NCBI GenBank assembly: GCA_030248215.1
Contig: JASANG010003338.1
Coordinates: forward strand, 372,001 to 436,000
DNA length: 64,000 bases
Direction of reading: 5' to 3'
DNA from: Enoplolaimus lenunculus
Lineage: Eukaryota > Nematoda > Enoplea > Enoplida > Thoracostomopsidae
Positions 36,847-47,022 of the stretch are shown here, in pieces; within the stretch, counting starts at the first letter, position 1; each line of letters opens with the position of its first letter. Under the pieces are notes generated by a model that saw only the letters and a list, made by a program, of their open reading frames with translations, did no database searches and was not told the DNA's origin. The position numbers and the translations under genes are program-made.

Positions 36847-39800
36847 GTATATATAATTAATATTATTGCCATTCTGTACGTATGCGGAATGAAAACTTGA
36901 ACTTGAAGGCGCAGCCATCTTTCAGTATTCTAATTAGGTTCGGTCTTCGTGTAATATGGTTTTTGCAACAGTTTCAATAGACTTAGTCTTGCTTTATAAC
37001 CAGCATGTTAACCATGTACTAAACCCATCCCATTGACGAATGTTTCGTAGTTTGGTTTATTGCTAGCTCATATTATGTTTTGCATAATTTGGTTTAGTGA
37101 AAGTTGTAAAATGCCAGTTGTACAATCAGCGTTAGATGTTTTAGGAAAAATTGAGTCGACCGGAAAAACAGTTTTTTTTCAGTTTTTTCCGGGTTCTTCT
37201 GCAAAAATCTTGTAACAGTATTTGAAATTTTATTGCTACATAAAGTTAATTAGAAGTTGAGCTCAAAATAACGCGTTACACAACTAGAAATGTTACATCA
37301 AGCAAAACAACAAAATTAAAATGTATTTTGTGTACGGCCCATGTAACTTTAAAGGGTGTAAAAGCTTCTGGTGGGTCTATAAAAGAGTGGGTGTAGATTC
37401 TAGGTTACATTTTTTGCTTAGTCTTAGGCCTTTGGCTTAGGCTTAGGCTTACGAACACTTTTTTGCAACGCTTATGCTTACGCTTAGGCATTGGAATACG
37501 CTTAATCTACTGTTACGCCCCTAAAAGTAACAAGTAAGACTGACTCAACTCATGAGTAAAATTAGGCGAAAACTGCGTTAGCTTCCAATTCATCTCTATC
37601 ACGGCTATAGTAAACACAAGCAGGAAAAAAGTCTGGCATGTATAGCCAATCAAACAAATGCTAAATACAAAATTTAGCAAATCAGCACCAGAAAAGCGAA
37701 ACGTTTTCCGGACTGGAGGCGTAAGAAAAACCAATTTCGTACAATTTTCCGCAACGGTTTGTTATTACGAAAGTTATAACATTGATATATTTTCATATGT
37801 TTTTTCGATTATTTCCGATTTTTCCACTCTTTCGGAAAAAACCGAAAAATAACCGAAAAAATACCGTTTTTTCATTTGGTTTGTTTCCGGTGCTTAAGCC
37901 TGACAACAATTTATGTTTTGTTTTGTAAATTTCAGAACCGAGGCGAACTGTAATATGAGAAATTCAAACGAGCAAAGCAGGAAAAACATAACATTCTCGC
38001 CAGCAGGTTTTATATTGAGTGGTTTAATTCAAGAAATATGAACGGGTCCATGTATAGAACAGGGCTGGAACAGTGGTATAAGCATATTCCTACGCCTAAA
38101 CCTAAGCGTATGAATGAGCCTATTCTTAAGCCTAAGCCTAAGTCTAATAAAAAATTAGTCTAAAGCGTAAACTGAATCTATTATAGCTCCTCCGGAAAAC
38201 GATCCGGCCCTATTCTATACATGGGCCTATGAACGTTTCTGTAGCATAATCATTTCAACGCCAAATTAAATGTGGTCATACAGTTCTAACTCAGCCTGTT
38301 TGTTTTGTGTGTTTGGCAACAAAGCTCGAAAAAGTATTAAACTAACACTAACGTTAAGTTCCATCAACCAAAAAATAATTACCTTGACCTCGGCAGCGTC
38401 ACCCTTATACGACCCCAACGATTGTAACCAGATTGATATCCGCGAATGCCAACAGTCATACCGTAGCCAGTTTCTAAGCTTAAGTACGTTTCTGACCTTC
38501 CAAATATTCGTTTGATCGGATCTTCAGTGTCCTCGTGGATGTTGACGTAGTTATTCGCTGGAAAACAAACATTAAAAGCATCCATAGGCAGGACTGTGTC
38601 CCCTAAGATTATGCTGGTGCACTCCGAAAACTACATTCCGGATCCTTTAGATTAAAATTAGCTGGCTTTGTATAAGACTTATAAGCGACGCTAAATAAGT
38701 CCAAGGATCTGTATCATTTACACCAATTGAAACATTCGCGAGCGAAGCGAGCTACTTCTCAAGAATAGGGACGCGTGTGTTTGTAGACAACCCCTTCGAA
38801 AAACTAGTGTTAAATCAAGTGTAGTTTTCAGAATGGATTTTGTTTGTCAACACCATAGGTTACCTCCGGTTGCAGGCTAGTAGCCAGCTCAGCTTGATAC
38901 GGAAGGCTAAAAATTATTCAGCAGGGCATACAAGGACTTGTTTATTTACACTGAAGACAAGATCGTATAAACTACGCAAATGGTAACCTTAAATGGTAGT
39001 GTTGAAATATATACGTACTTAAAATATTTTGAAAGAGGCAGCGAAAAAATTAAAAAATCACAAAGTGAATCAAGAAAAACGTTTGCAAAAAAGTCTCAAA
39101 ATGTTAAAAAAAGAAAATTAACTGGTTATATCATGATACATCAACTGAATTGAAACCAGTGGTTTCGTCATTGTAAACCTCACAGCATTTCATAATTTAG
39201 TGACCCGAATATGGAGGCTTAATAAGAGGAAGCTACGATTTTGCGCCTCAATCAATAGGAGTCTGTAAAACGATACGAGTCCGTTAGCGGTTAGAGTAAA
39301 TATGTCCTAGAGTCCATAAAACAAATCACAGGGAAAGAATGGCTAATACTGCTCAAATGTGTAACACACAAGACAACCCGCGTATTTTATTAAATCCAGA
39401 AACAAGCTTAACGGACATGGCAATCAACAAAAACGATCGGAGCAAGTCAGTTCGGCCGAAAAGAAAGGAAGTAAAAACAAGGTTGTTGGATCCAACTAAC
39501 ATGGATAGATATGAAAATAAATAACAGTCCGAAACCGAATAACAGTGGGCACACTCTGGATAGACAAAATGAATATCAGTCGTTTTTTTTAATTCGGGTC
39601 ACTACAGTACATACCGTTGCTGCCACCAAAGTGAACAAAATAAGGCAAAGATCGATGCAAATTCCACACATGAGCCGGGTCTCTTGGTCGTTGTACCTAT
39701 AATCATAATCATGCGTTCATCTGTATATTATTTTGTTCTTTTTCGGTTATTGTATCCGTTTGTATTAAGCAACAGATAAAGCAGCTAAAAAGTTCTGAAA

Positions 39801-42800
39801 ATTAAATTTCGGTTCTAATTTGAATAAAATTGATATCACAAAATAGATCAAATCCATAATAGACAAGTTACCCTGCGGCGTGGGTGGGCACGGCCACAAT
39901 TTCCGAAAGAGTGTCACATCCCAAATAATATTTCATACGAAGCAAGTGCTTAATACCCCGCCTGGATTATTATCCTAAAAGGCAGAACTTATGAAACCCA
40001 TCACTTGAATGCGCCCCTTCATTGGACCAATTTTGTTATTAGATATAAACCTAAGACCTGCCACCTACAGAAATAAAAACTGTTCAATTTGGAAAAACGT
40101 CTTATGACTTAGGAGAGTGCTATACTTTCGATGACGTCCGACTCCGTCCGTCACCCGTACGCCGCCGTTCGTCCCCGTGCGGCACGGTGCAGTATCGTAC
40201 ACGAATTACCCAGGTATCATACTTAAGGTTTTTGTATACTGCTTGAATGTTTATAGCGAAATAGAACTCTTCAAGTTTGTTTAATTGCCGATTTAAGAAA
40301 CCCAAATCTACATATAACAGAGCTGAAACAACCACGACGCGTTATATGGACATCGATCCAGCTAATTTTTGTGTTTAATTTGACGCAAACAAATCTCACA
40401 ACAAACAATTATCTGCGTATTCCTAAGCCCAAGCCTAAGACTAAAGCGTTGCAAAAATGTGTTCCAAAGTGTAAGCCTCAAACCTAAACAAAAAACAATA
40501 ATCTACAATCTAAACCTACTCTTTTATGGACCCGCCAGAAACCTGGATGCTCCTTAAAGTAACATGAGCCGTAAATATTGTAACAACATTGACTATTAAA
40601 TGCCGAAAACGTACGTATAAATTTTGTGATTTGTCCATTTTGAACGCAAATCCTGATTCTGGGAATGTCACATAGACAACATTTGGTGTCAGTCCTTGTC
40701 GCTGGTTTTCATACCGTCGATATCTGCTGGAGCTTCTCGCTGACGACTGACCAACTTCGGCAACGATATCAAATAACGGCATACGATTGTCACCATAGCC
40801 TCGTGGTCTAGAAAATTATCACGACCAAAGCGACAAATATACGGAAACAGCACTCGGGAAGATTTGTATTCTTCGGTTCATTGTTTCCTGGTCGAAAAAA
40901 TTTGCCACAGCATTGAAATTATTTGATGTAGGAAAACTGTACGGCGGAGGTGCGAATTATGGATGGACTCTTCAGGAATTCAATGAAAAGAATAGATTAT
41001 TTTACAGATTGTAGTGCGCTGAGTTCGGCGGTGTAAATTTTAACGCTGCAGAGCCCCTTGTACAAATGTTATGGCCGTTTAAACTTTAACGTTTTACTAA
41101 AAACATGCGCAACCGCCTACCCACGCCTACCAAATTTGTACGAATAACAGGGGTTTGCCCGCAAAATTATAGTGCATACACGCATAGATTTGAACAGTAG
41201 GTGGTTACGGACTGTTATTTATATTAATTCGACCTCCGTCGCCCATCGTTATCCTGATATATCCGGTATTGCAACAATCCGTTGAATTAAACGTTTATTT
41301 GTCTTGTATCAATAGCTTGAGCGATAATGCAAGGTTATACTAAGGAATGTACTTTCAAAACTTAAGTACGCTTTAAGGTTTCGAACTCTGCTTTATTTGG
41401 TCTTCGAGCCATTTATGCACTAGGAATATACAACAGACATTTATAGGCTCTAATTAGCGTTTAAAGACACTATCCGCTTTATGGACTCTTATAAGATAAG
41501 GGATACGGACTCCTATTGATTGTGACTCAAAATGGGGAACCCTTTTATTTCCCCCTCTTATTCGAGTCACTTCAGTAAGCCACATTTCATTTAGATTCTA
41601 GTAGTCCAGATTTGGTACCTTTGCCAAAATTTTCTTGTGCCTCTAGAAATTTTCACACCTCTCTACTAGCAATTCTTGATTGTGAAACTATTAACTAACC
41701 ACGTTTACCGGTTCTGATATTAAGTACTTACAAGTTCACATTGTGCCTGCGCTGAGTAATTTTATTAACAATGGCACAAGAACCCTTGTCTTTGTTCACT
41801 ATGTGCTCAGTTGCACCACGGAAACTTTGCCGGAAACACGACTACCACTAGTGTAATTTAGACCACCCTTAACCATGCAAATGGGGTTTTCTATGGCTGG
41901 TCATGACTTCTGATACGAGGTACCCCCAAATTAAACTATGGCGGTTATTTATGACACTTCTTGCCGAAAACAAAATCCACAAAAATAAACTGGTAACGAA
42001 CCAAGAAAAATCAAACCTTATCCCACAGGATGTATAATTATTCGAGACCAGAGTATAATAACCAGCAGGCATTGCGTGTTCTTCAAGACGGATTTCTATC
42101 GACGAATCAAACGGTTTCAATAGTGGATCGTTGTATATATGACACATTTCCGGTGGATCATTTGACGAAGTTCCAGATCCTGTGTAAAATTTACAATTGC
42201 AATACGCTTTAAAACGTTCCGAAGTATTTTGTTTGTTCGTTTGTTGGTTTCTTTGTTGATTTGATTGTTTGGTTGTTTGCTTTGTTTGTTAGTTTTTTAT
42301 TTATTTATTTGTTTGTTTGTTTGTTTGTTTGTTAATTTGTTTGGTTGTTTGTTGGTATTGTTTGGTTTGGTTGTTTATTTTTATTTGTTCGTATATTGGT
42401 TTGTTTGTTGCATTCGTCTGTTAGCTTATATTTGTTTGTTTGTTTGTTTATTTGTTTGTTTTTTCTGTTAGTCTGTCCACATCTGTTTGTTTTGTTTTAT
42501 GTTTGTTTTTTGTTTGCTTATATATTCGTTACCTTTTGCGATTGTTTGTTGCTACATATGTTTTTGTTTGTTTGTTTTGTATTTGCTAGTTTTGATTGCT
42601 TACTTTGTGAACTAATTCGTAATCTTGGGCGTCGTTATCCGTTTACGAACTCTGATCAGAAAAATTGACCCCTGTTGGTTCAGATGCAAAAGAGACACTC
42701 CGGAGTCTTATTACCATACATTCGGTTCGCTACCAGGGTGCAAACGGAGGTGGAATATACCGGAGCCGGAGGTCAACAAAACTTGCCGGAGCCGGAGGTG

Positions 42801-43573
42801 AGTCGAAATTAGGTAGTAAAAATGGTTGTTAATTAATTAATCCTGAGAATTGTGCCAAAAGTAAAACGAAACGAGCTAAACACATAAATTTTGCAGAGTT
42901 ATGCAAAATTTTACTACCGAAATTGCCGGAACCTCCGGCAAAAGTTCTACCGGAGCCGAAGCCGGAGCCAGTGTTTGATTTTCTGCCGGAGCCGGAGGCA
43001 GACCTCCGGTTGTGCCCTGGTCGCTACAGTATATAAGCAAAAAACACTCCGGCTCAGGCTTCGGTAGAATTTTTGCCGGAAGTTCCGGCAATTTTGGTAA
43101 TGAAATTTTCCATAGATATAACAAAATATATCTTATTGGCACTTATCGTTTAAACTTTTGACACAATTTTGAGAACAAAATGCAAGATTTTGTAAAAAAT
43201 AAGTGTGAAACCAAACCATTTAACAACACATTACAAATATTTGCCAAAATCAACAAATTTAACGTCATTTTTACTATTTAGTTTCCGCCTCACCTTTAGC
43301 TTCACCTCCATCCCCAGCAAGTTTTGCTAACCTCCGGCTTCGACATCCGGCTCTCCGATATTTTTCACCTCCGGTTGCACCCTGCCAAAAATATATTCTA
43401 CAAAAAAATCGATAAAATATTGGCTTTACACTTACCGAAAAACGCGTCTGAAATAATGGCGCATGATGTTAAAAGTGCGAGAAAGTTATGTAACAATTTT
43501 GCAACTGTTCTTAAAATCATTACGTTTCCGTTCGAAAACTTCATCGATTTGTTAATAAATTTAGCGTTCGCTT
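32853..43573 (-). CDS. Protein with a divergent VWF-D domain, Trp-rich repeats and a C8 domain
   Basis: Exons: 43436-43573, 42017-42179, 40615-40807 (or donor at 40611), 38383-38557, 35170-35487, 34056-34764, 32853-33017 (stop TGA). Phases agree throughout if the alternative donor at 40611 is used. The VWD domain starts CHIYNDPLLKPFDSSIEIRL, resembling the C-x-x-x-DPH-x-x-x-FDG start of VWD domains, and continues with FPESGFAFKMD and GYGMTVGIRGYQSGY. Exon 35170-35487 encodes three WSSQSW-type repeats, followed by about 235 mostly polar residues. The C8 domain follows, with CEIIRNPVGPFSGC, then LCLYL and CEALQIIASNC. VWD and C8 modules occur in secreted or matrix proteins such as mucins and zonadhesin-like proteins. 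The canonical CGLCGN motif was not seen. The exact family is not recognised. The 5' end is probably at 49885. Confidence 0.75.
33055..33316. mobile_element. Foldback element with GAGTTGATT motifs
   Basis: The ends CACTGTAAATTTC and GGAATTTACAGTG form an inverted repeat, and AACTCA/TGAGTT motifs recur in mirror order inside. It lies just upstream of the terminal exon of the VWD gene, within the preceding intron. Confidence 0.75.
35695..36069. mobile_element. Foldback element with ATTGGCTAGGTTTCTGAAA ends
   Basis: The left end ATTGGCTAGGTTTCTGAAA is mirrored by TTTCAGAAACCCAGCCAAT at the right end. The interior is made of ACTTAAGTA-type blocks in both orientations. It lies in the intron between exons 35170-35487 and 38383-38557 of the VWD gene. 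No coding capacity. Confidence 0.8.
36558..36702. mobile_element. TTAGGC-type MITE, target duplication TTAACAAC
   Basis: The 145-bp element starts GGCCCATGTACAGAACAGGG and ends CCCTGTTCTATACATGGGTC, a good 20-bp inverted repeat. Exact 8-bp repeats TTAACAAC lie at 36550-36557 and 36703-36710. The internal tract is CCTAAGCCTAAGCCTTAGCC. It is the smallest complete copy of the family in the window. Confidence 0.9.
36781..36845. repeat. TA dinucleotide microsatellite
   Basis: An almost pure (TA)n tract of about 65 bp lies in an intron of the VWD gene. Confidence 0.97.
37336..37532. mobile_element. TTAGGC-type MITE, right end truncated
   Basis: It starts GGCCCATGTAACTTTAAAGG and carries internal GGCTTAGGCTTAGGCTTACG. 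The right side reads GTTACGCCCCTAAAAGTAAC and then stops short of the expected terminal TTGGCC. No target duplication is visible. Confidence 0.75.
38045..38227. mobile_element. TTAGGC-type MITE, target duplication TATGAACG
   Basis: The 183-bp element starts GGTCCATGTATAGAACAGGG and ends CCCTATTCTATACATGGGCC. Exact 8-bp repeats TATGAACG lie at 38037-38044 and 38228-38235. Internal CCTAAGCCTAAG units are present. Confidence 0.9.
39199..39603. mobile_element. MITE with AGTGACCCGAAT inverted ends, TA target
   Basis: The left end AGTGACCCGAAT at 39199 is mirrored by ATTCGGGTCACT ending at 39603. Both sides are preceded or followed by TA, as for mariner-type elements. Related termini occur near 25410 and, inverted, near 41470-41575. 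A 61-codon open frame inside is not convincing as a gene. Confidence 0.6.
40404..40571. mobile_element. TTAGGC-type MITE, partial
   Basis: CCTAAGCCCAAGCCTAAG and CTCCTTAAAGTAACATGAGCC match the GTTAC-terminal subtype in reverse orientation. The left end is missing. It lies directly beside VWD-gene exon 40615-40807. Confidence 0.65.
42228..42620. repeat. GTTT-rich simple repeat
   Basis: About 390 bp are dominated by imperfect (TTTG)n. The plus-strand open frames rich in Cys, Phe, Leu and Val across it are artefacts of the repeat. Confidence 0.9.
42734..43019. mobile_element. hAT-type MITE, CAGGGTGCAAACGG end, near-exact target duplication
   Basis: The 286-bp element starts CAGGGTGCAAACGGAGG and ends CCTCCGGTTGTGCCCTG. 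Flanking octamers TTCGCTAC (42726-42733) and GTCGCTAC (43020-43027) match at 7 of 8 positions. The interior is rich in CCGGAG motifs. A partial relative with its right end CACCCTG at about 43379-43387 follows directly. Confidence 0.8.
43037..43387. mobile_element. Related CCGGAG-rich hAT-type MITE, left end missing
   Basis: Blocks such as GAATTTTTGCCGGAAG, GGTAATGAAATTTTC and TCGTTTAAACTTTTG also occur at about 51350-51460. The right end reads CCTCCGGTTGCACCCTG. The left terminus is not recognisable. It lies immediately beside exon 43436-43573 of the VWD gene. Confidence 0.6.
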
Positions 43574-43599
43574 CTGCATAGTATAGATTTAAATTTAGT

Positions 43600-44554
43600 A
43601 ATGTATCTTAAAACAACTAGTCATGTTTGGATAAACACCGGATGGTAAAAGAAACCCTTAGTTATAATCGCAGTGTATCTATGCGATATTTCGACGCCCG
43701 ATAACTTGTGGTCCAACAGTGTTCTAAAAGCCTGTGAAGAAATTCGGTGTAATCTAAGTGTTGCAAAATTTCCGGTTATAAGTTGTCGGTCGACGAAATG
43801 TCGCGATGACAATTTTAGTAGTTATAGCTCATAGCTTGGCTATAACTACTAATATCTGGATGCCCTTTTCAAAAATGTCAAGATTTTTGGTTAATTTTTC
43901 TCTAAGAATTTCCATTACGTGCCAAAGCGTTTTCAATAATGCGTTTTCCTGCCAACACCGATTGGGATCATGACCGATATGACCAAAAAGCCAAGAGCAC
44001 CAAAAAATCAAGAAAGAATAGGAGAACCCAAAAGGTAACCTCTTATGCAGGGTTCACAATAACACAATTTCTTATTGCACCGCCGGAACTACATATGGTG
44101 GGATTAACGTGTTACAATTGAATTGTTCCTGATGTCTTAAAAAATTGTTATTGTGAATTCTGCATTTACGCCTGAAATTAAGCATGTCATGTTTTTTCAA
44201 GGTTCTGGCCTCTCGATCATATATATACATTTTACAAACACAAAATGCAATGTAACCACCATATTTGTGCAAATTTTAAAATTTAAATTCTCAAAACCTA
44301 TTGGCCACTTATATGATGCAAATCTTTTTTTACCTTAAGTGCTTCAACGCCAATGGATAAAACATCTTTGGAAACTGTTAAGTATTGTAAATAAATTTTC
44401 GTCACTCAACAAAAAACATTTACCATTTACTAGTACTAAAACATAGGCTACTTGTGTTTTGCAGTACTAAAATTTCAACGTTCTCGATCGAAAAAAGATA
44501 CAATTTTTGTGCCTTAAAGTTATCAGTTAAGCACCAGTTCAGCGACGGCGTTGT
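43600..44554 (-). CDS. Possible additional exons of the VWD gene
   Basis: Three minus-strand stretches look like coding sequence but could not be chained with confidence. One follows an acceptor TTTTTTAG and starts at 44554, encoding TTPSLNWCLTDNF onwards. One starts after CAG at about 43963 and encodes ENALLKTLWHVMEIL. One covers about 43624-43812 and includes FRTLLDHKLSGVEISHRY. Their phases do not all fit the exon at 43436-43573. They may be exons, or chance open frames. Confidence 0.25.
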
Positions 44555-44559
44555 CTAAA

Positions 44560-47020
44560 AAATATAATAGTAAAAGTCATTAAAAATAAAGACAATTTTG
44601 TCTTGCGTCATTTAAACGTATAGCAGAATTGTGCTAAAATCGCTAAAATTATTATACAAGTGCAATATCCTTCCAACGTGTGCGTATGTCATGGTCGGAT
44701 TCGTAGGGGAGACAGCTCAGGCCATAGCATTCAACACAAATTTCAATACCAAAATTTTGTATTTTGTGATTAAGTACTAAAATTGCGTTTGGCTTTTGGC
44801 GTGTTTTGCTTACAAGGCTTTTTTTTCACTATTATGTATCGCGACGCAGTCCCACAGACGTCAGAATTTCGTGATTCGCCGGTGGTGTCGATGTTTGTGC
44901 AAAATCTTTTTCTTAAAGATTCCTCCTGCTTCAGAAGCAAACTTGTTGATTAATATGTTCATGTTTAAGGTTGTGCGTGATTTGGTATTTCTAACTTTTA
45001 GGAAACAATATTTTTTGAAACAAATATGTTATTGTTTAATCATCACAAACTTAAAAATTAAGCACAAGCCAGTTATTGTTTTTATGGCATTTCTACCTCT
45101 ATTTCGCATAAAGTTTTGAACAATTTTCTTTTTTAAAATTTCTCAAGTGAAAATGAATTCCCACAAGCAAGTTTTTTGGATTAGATTTTGAACTGGATTC
45201 GCATATTAAGTATAATTTATTAATTAGTTAAGCTGACGTTATCCTAAAATATTTTTAAGTGAAACATTCCCAGTTTTAGCAACGTCAGGTTTTACAGTGC
45301 TAATTTGTTTCCGGCAAAGCTATAGAATTTGAACCGTCTAGCAATCAAAACAAAACTGGTCCATCCTACAGTTCTCAAAAATTAAAAAATAAGTTTACTT
45401 AAACTTGTGTTAAACTTAAAAACATGTTAGTTTAAGGGAAACTCAAAATTCTAGTTTAGTTAGTCCATCCAGCCAATTAAGTTTCGCTAAGACTAATATT
45501 CAAGCGTTGTTCAGCTATAATTTAAGTTTGAGTTTTTATAAGAGAGTAGGTACTTCCTTTATCTTGACTAAAATTGACAAAGTAATCCATTTTCGTGGCA
45601 AAAAAAATTTACAAAATTTACTAATGTAAAAACGGTTTAATATGTTGTTTAATAAATTTTTATCTCAAGAAAACATAGACATCACAGGAACAACCAGGTT
45701 CACATACCAAAGGGTCATTATTTCCTCTATGCAGTAGTTTTTTTCACCAGCGAGCGAAGAAACTTTTTCAATCTCTTCAAACTAGCCGGTAATATGATTT
45801 GCTTGTTGCTAAAATTCTTGTTCGTACGTAAATTTTATGAAGACTTTTTATGTCTTTCTATCTCCCCTTTATATTGACTCCTGAGACATACGTTGTTGTG
45901 TTTTACTGAATATTTATTGTTTACTCATATTTGACACAATGTTTAGGTTATTACTTTAAAACTAGCAATTGCGTAAACACACCACGATTTTGATCGAGCA
46001 CATTTGCAGTCAAAACGACGGAAATTGCTAAAATTTAAACATTTTTAAACGTTTTTCGCGACAATTTGTCGAAAAATAATTATTATACTCGTAATAGGAA
46101 ACAATTTAAGTCAAATGTTAATGGCATATAGTACAAACAGTATCGCTCATTTTGTTGCGTTTAAAAACAAATATATCAAAGTATTCCAATCCGCATACCT
46201 ACTTTCTTTGTCCTCCGGCTAAAATATTATTCGGCCAACAGCCAAATTTGACGTGTAATAATTCACTTGAAGGAGGCAGCAAATGCATGTGCTCCTGAAA
46301 TTTTTGAAAACGCACTTTTAAAAGTTTTTATGTAACCTCCTAAAAATTATACTGGTCAAAAAACTTTGCGTTCTTGTAAAACTTTTGCGTACGTATACCT
46401 TCTGCAAACATAACATATATCAAGTTTAACTGACCGCTGTCGACCAAACGTGCTACGGACGGAGTGACAGTAAATCTTCAGAGCTTAAGCGTTTCGGCCA
46501 ATATAAAGACAGAGGCGGAACAATATTATAAGCTTATTCCTAAGCCTAAGCCTAAGTCTAAGCGTAAGAATGAGTTGATTTCTAAGCCTAAGCCTAAGCC
46601 TAAAAATGTAGGCCAAGTAAAAAAATCGTCTAATGCTTAAGCTAATATTCTACTCCAGACCCATAGGAAAACGTTCCGCCCTTGATCATTGCATGGACCA
46701 GTGTTTAATAGTAGCAGAAAGTATTAATAAGCGGGTGAAAAATACGGGATTTATCGCCATCATTCCCGAAGGGATTTGAAAGGGGATGAGTTGCAAGGGT
46801 AAAACCGATCGTCTTTATCTGCTGCATACCTATAGATATTTTAATTACTGTTCATGAACCGAGTTTTGACCATTAGGCTGTAATTTTTAAGTTTTTAAAA
46901 AGTATAAAAAACGAAACAAGAGTATTAACAAGTAATCTTGATCGAGAGCGCCGAACAAGAATATTTTTGAAATTATGGAAATACATCGGAAATTGTATGC
47001 AAGTCCCACGGTATTGGTTT
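44560..47020. other. Long AT-rich stretch, probably intron, no gene seen
   Basis: Apart from a TTAGGC-type MITE (46496-46699) nothing clear is visible. Short repeated GTTTAAGTTTG-like motifs occur near 45360-45540. A minus-strand stretch at about 44830-44950 with a possible acceptor encodes EESLRKRFCTNIDTTGE; it has no recognised match. Confidence 0.4.
46496..46699. mobile_element. TTAGGC-type MITE (AAAGA-CAGAGGCGG subtype)
   Basis: It starts GGCCAATATAAAGACAGAGG and ends near GATCATTGCATGGACC. The internal tract holds several CCTAAG units. The flanking octamers agree at only about 6 of 8 positions, so the copy is old. Confidence 0.7.
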
Positions 47021-47022
47021 AC

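Noticed and set aside
39339-39524. 61-codon basic plus-strand frame
   Set aside because: It lies inside the TA-flanked MITE 39199-39603 and has no recognised similarity.
42265-42668. Plus-strand frames rich in Phe, Leu, Val and Cys resembling membrane proteins
   Set aside because: Produced by the GTTT simple repeat.
43939-44035. Plus-strand Lys/Arg-rich exon ending before GTAACC
   Set aside because: The opposite strand has a better acceptor and fits the orientation of the surrounding gene; neither reading is firm.
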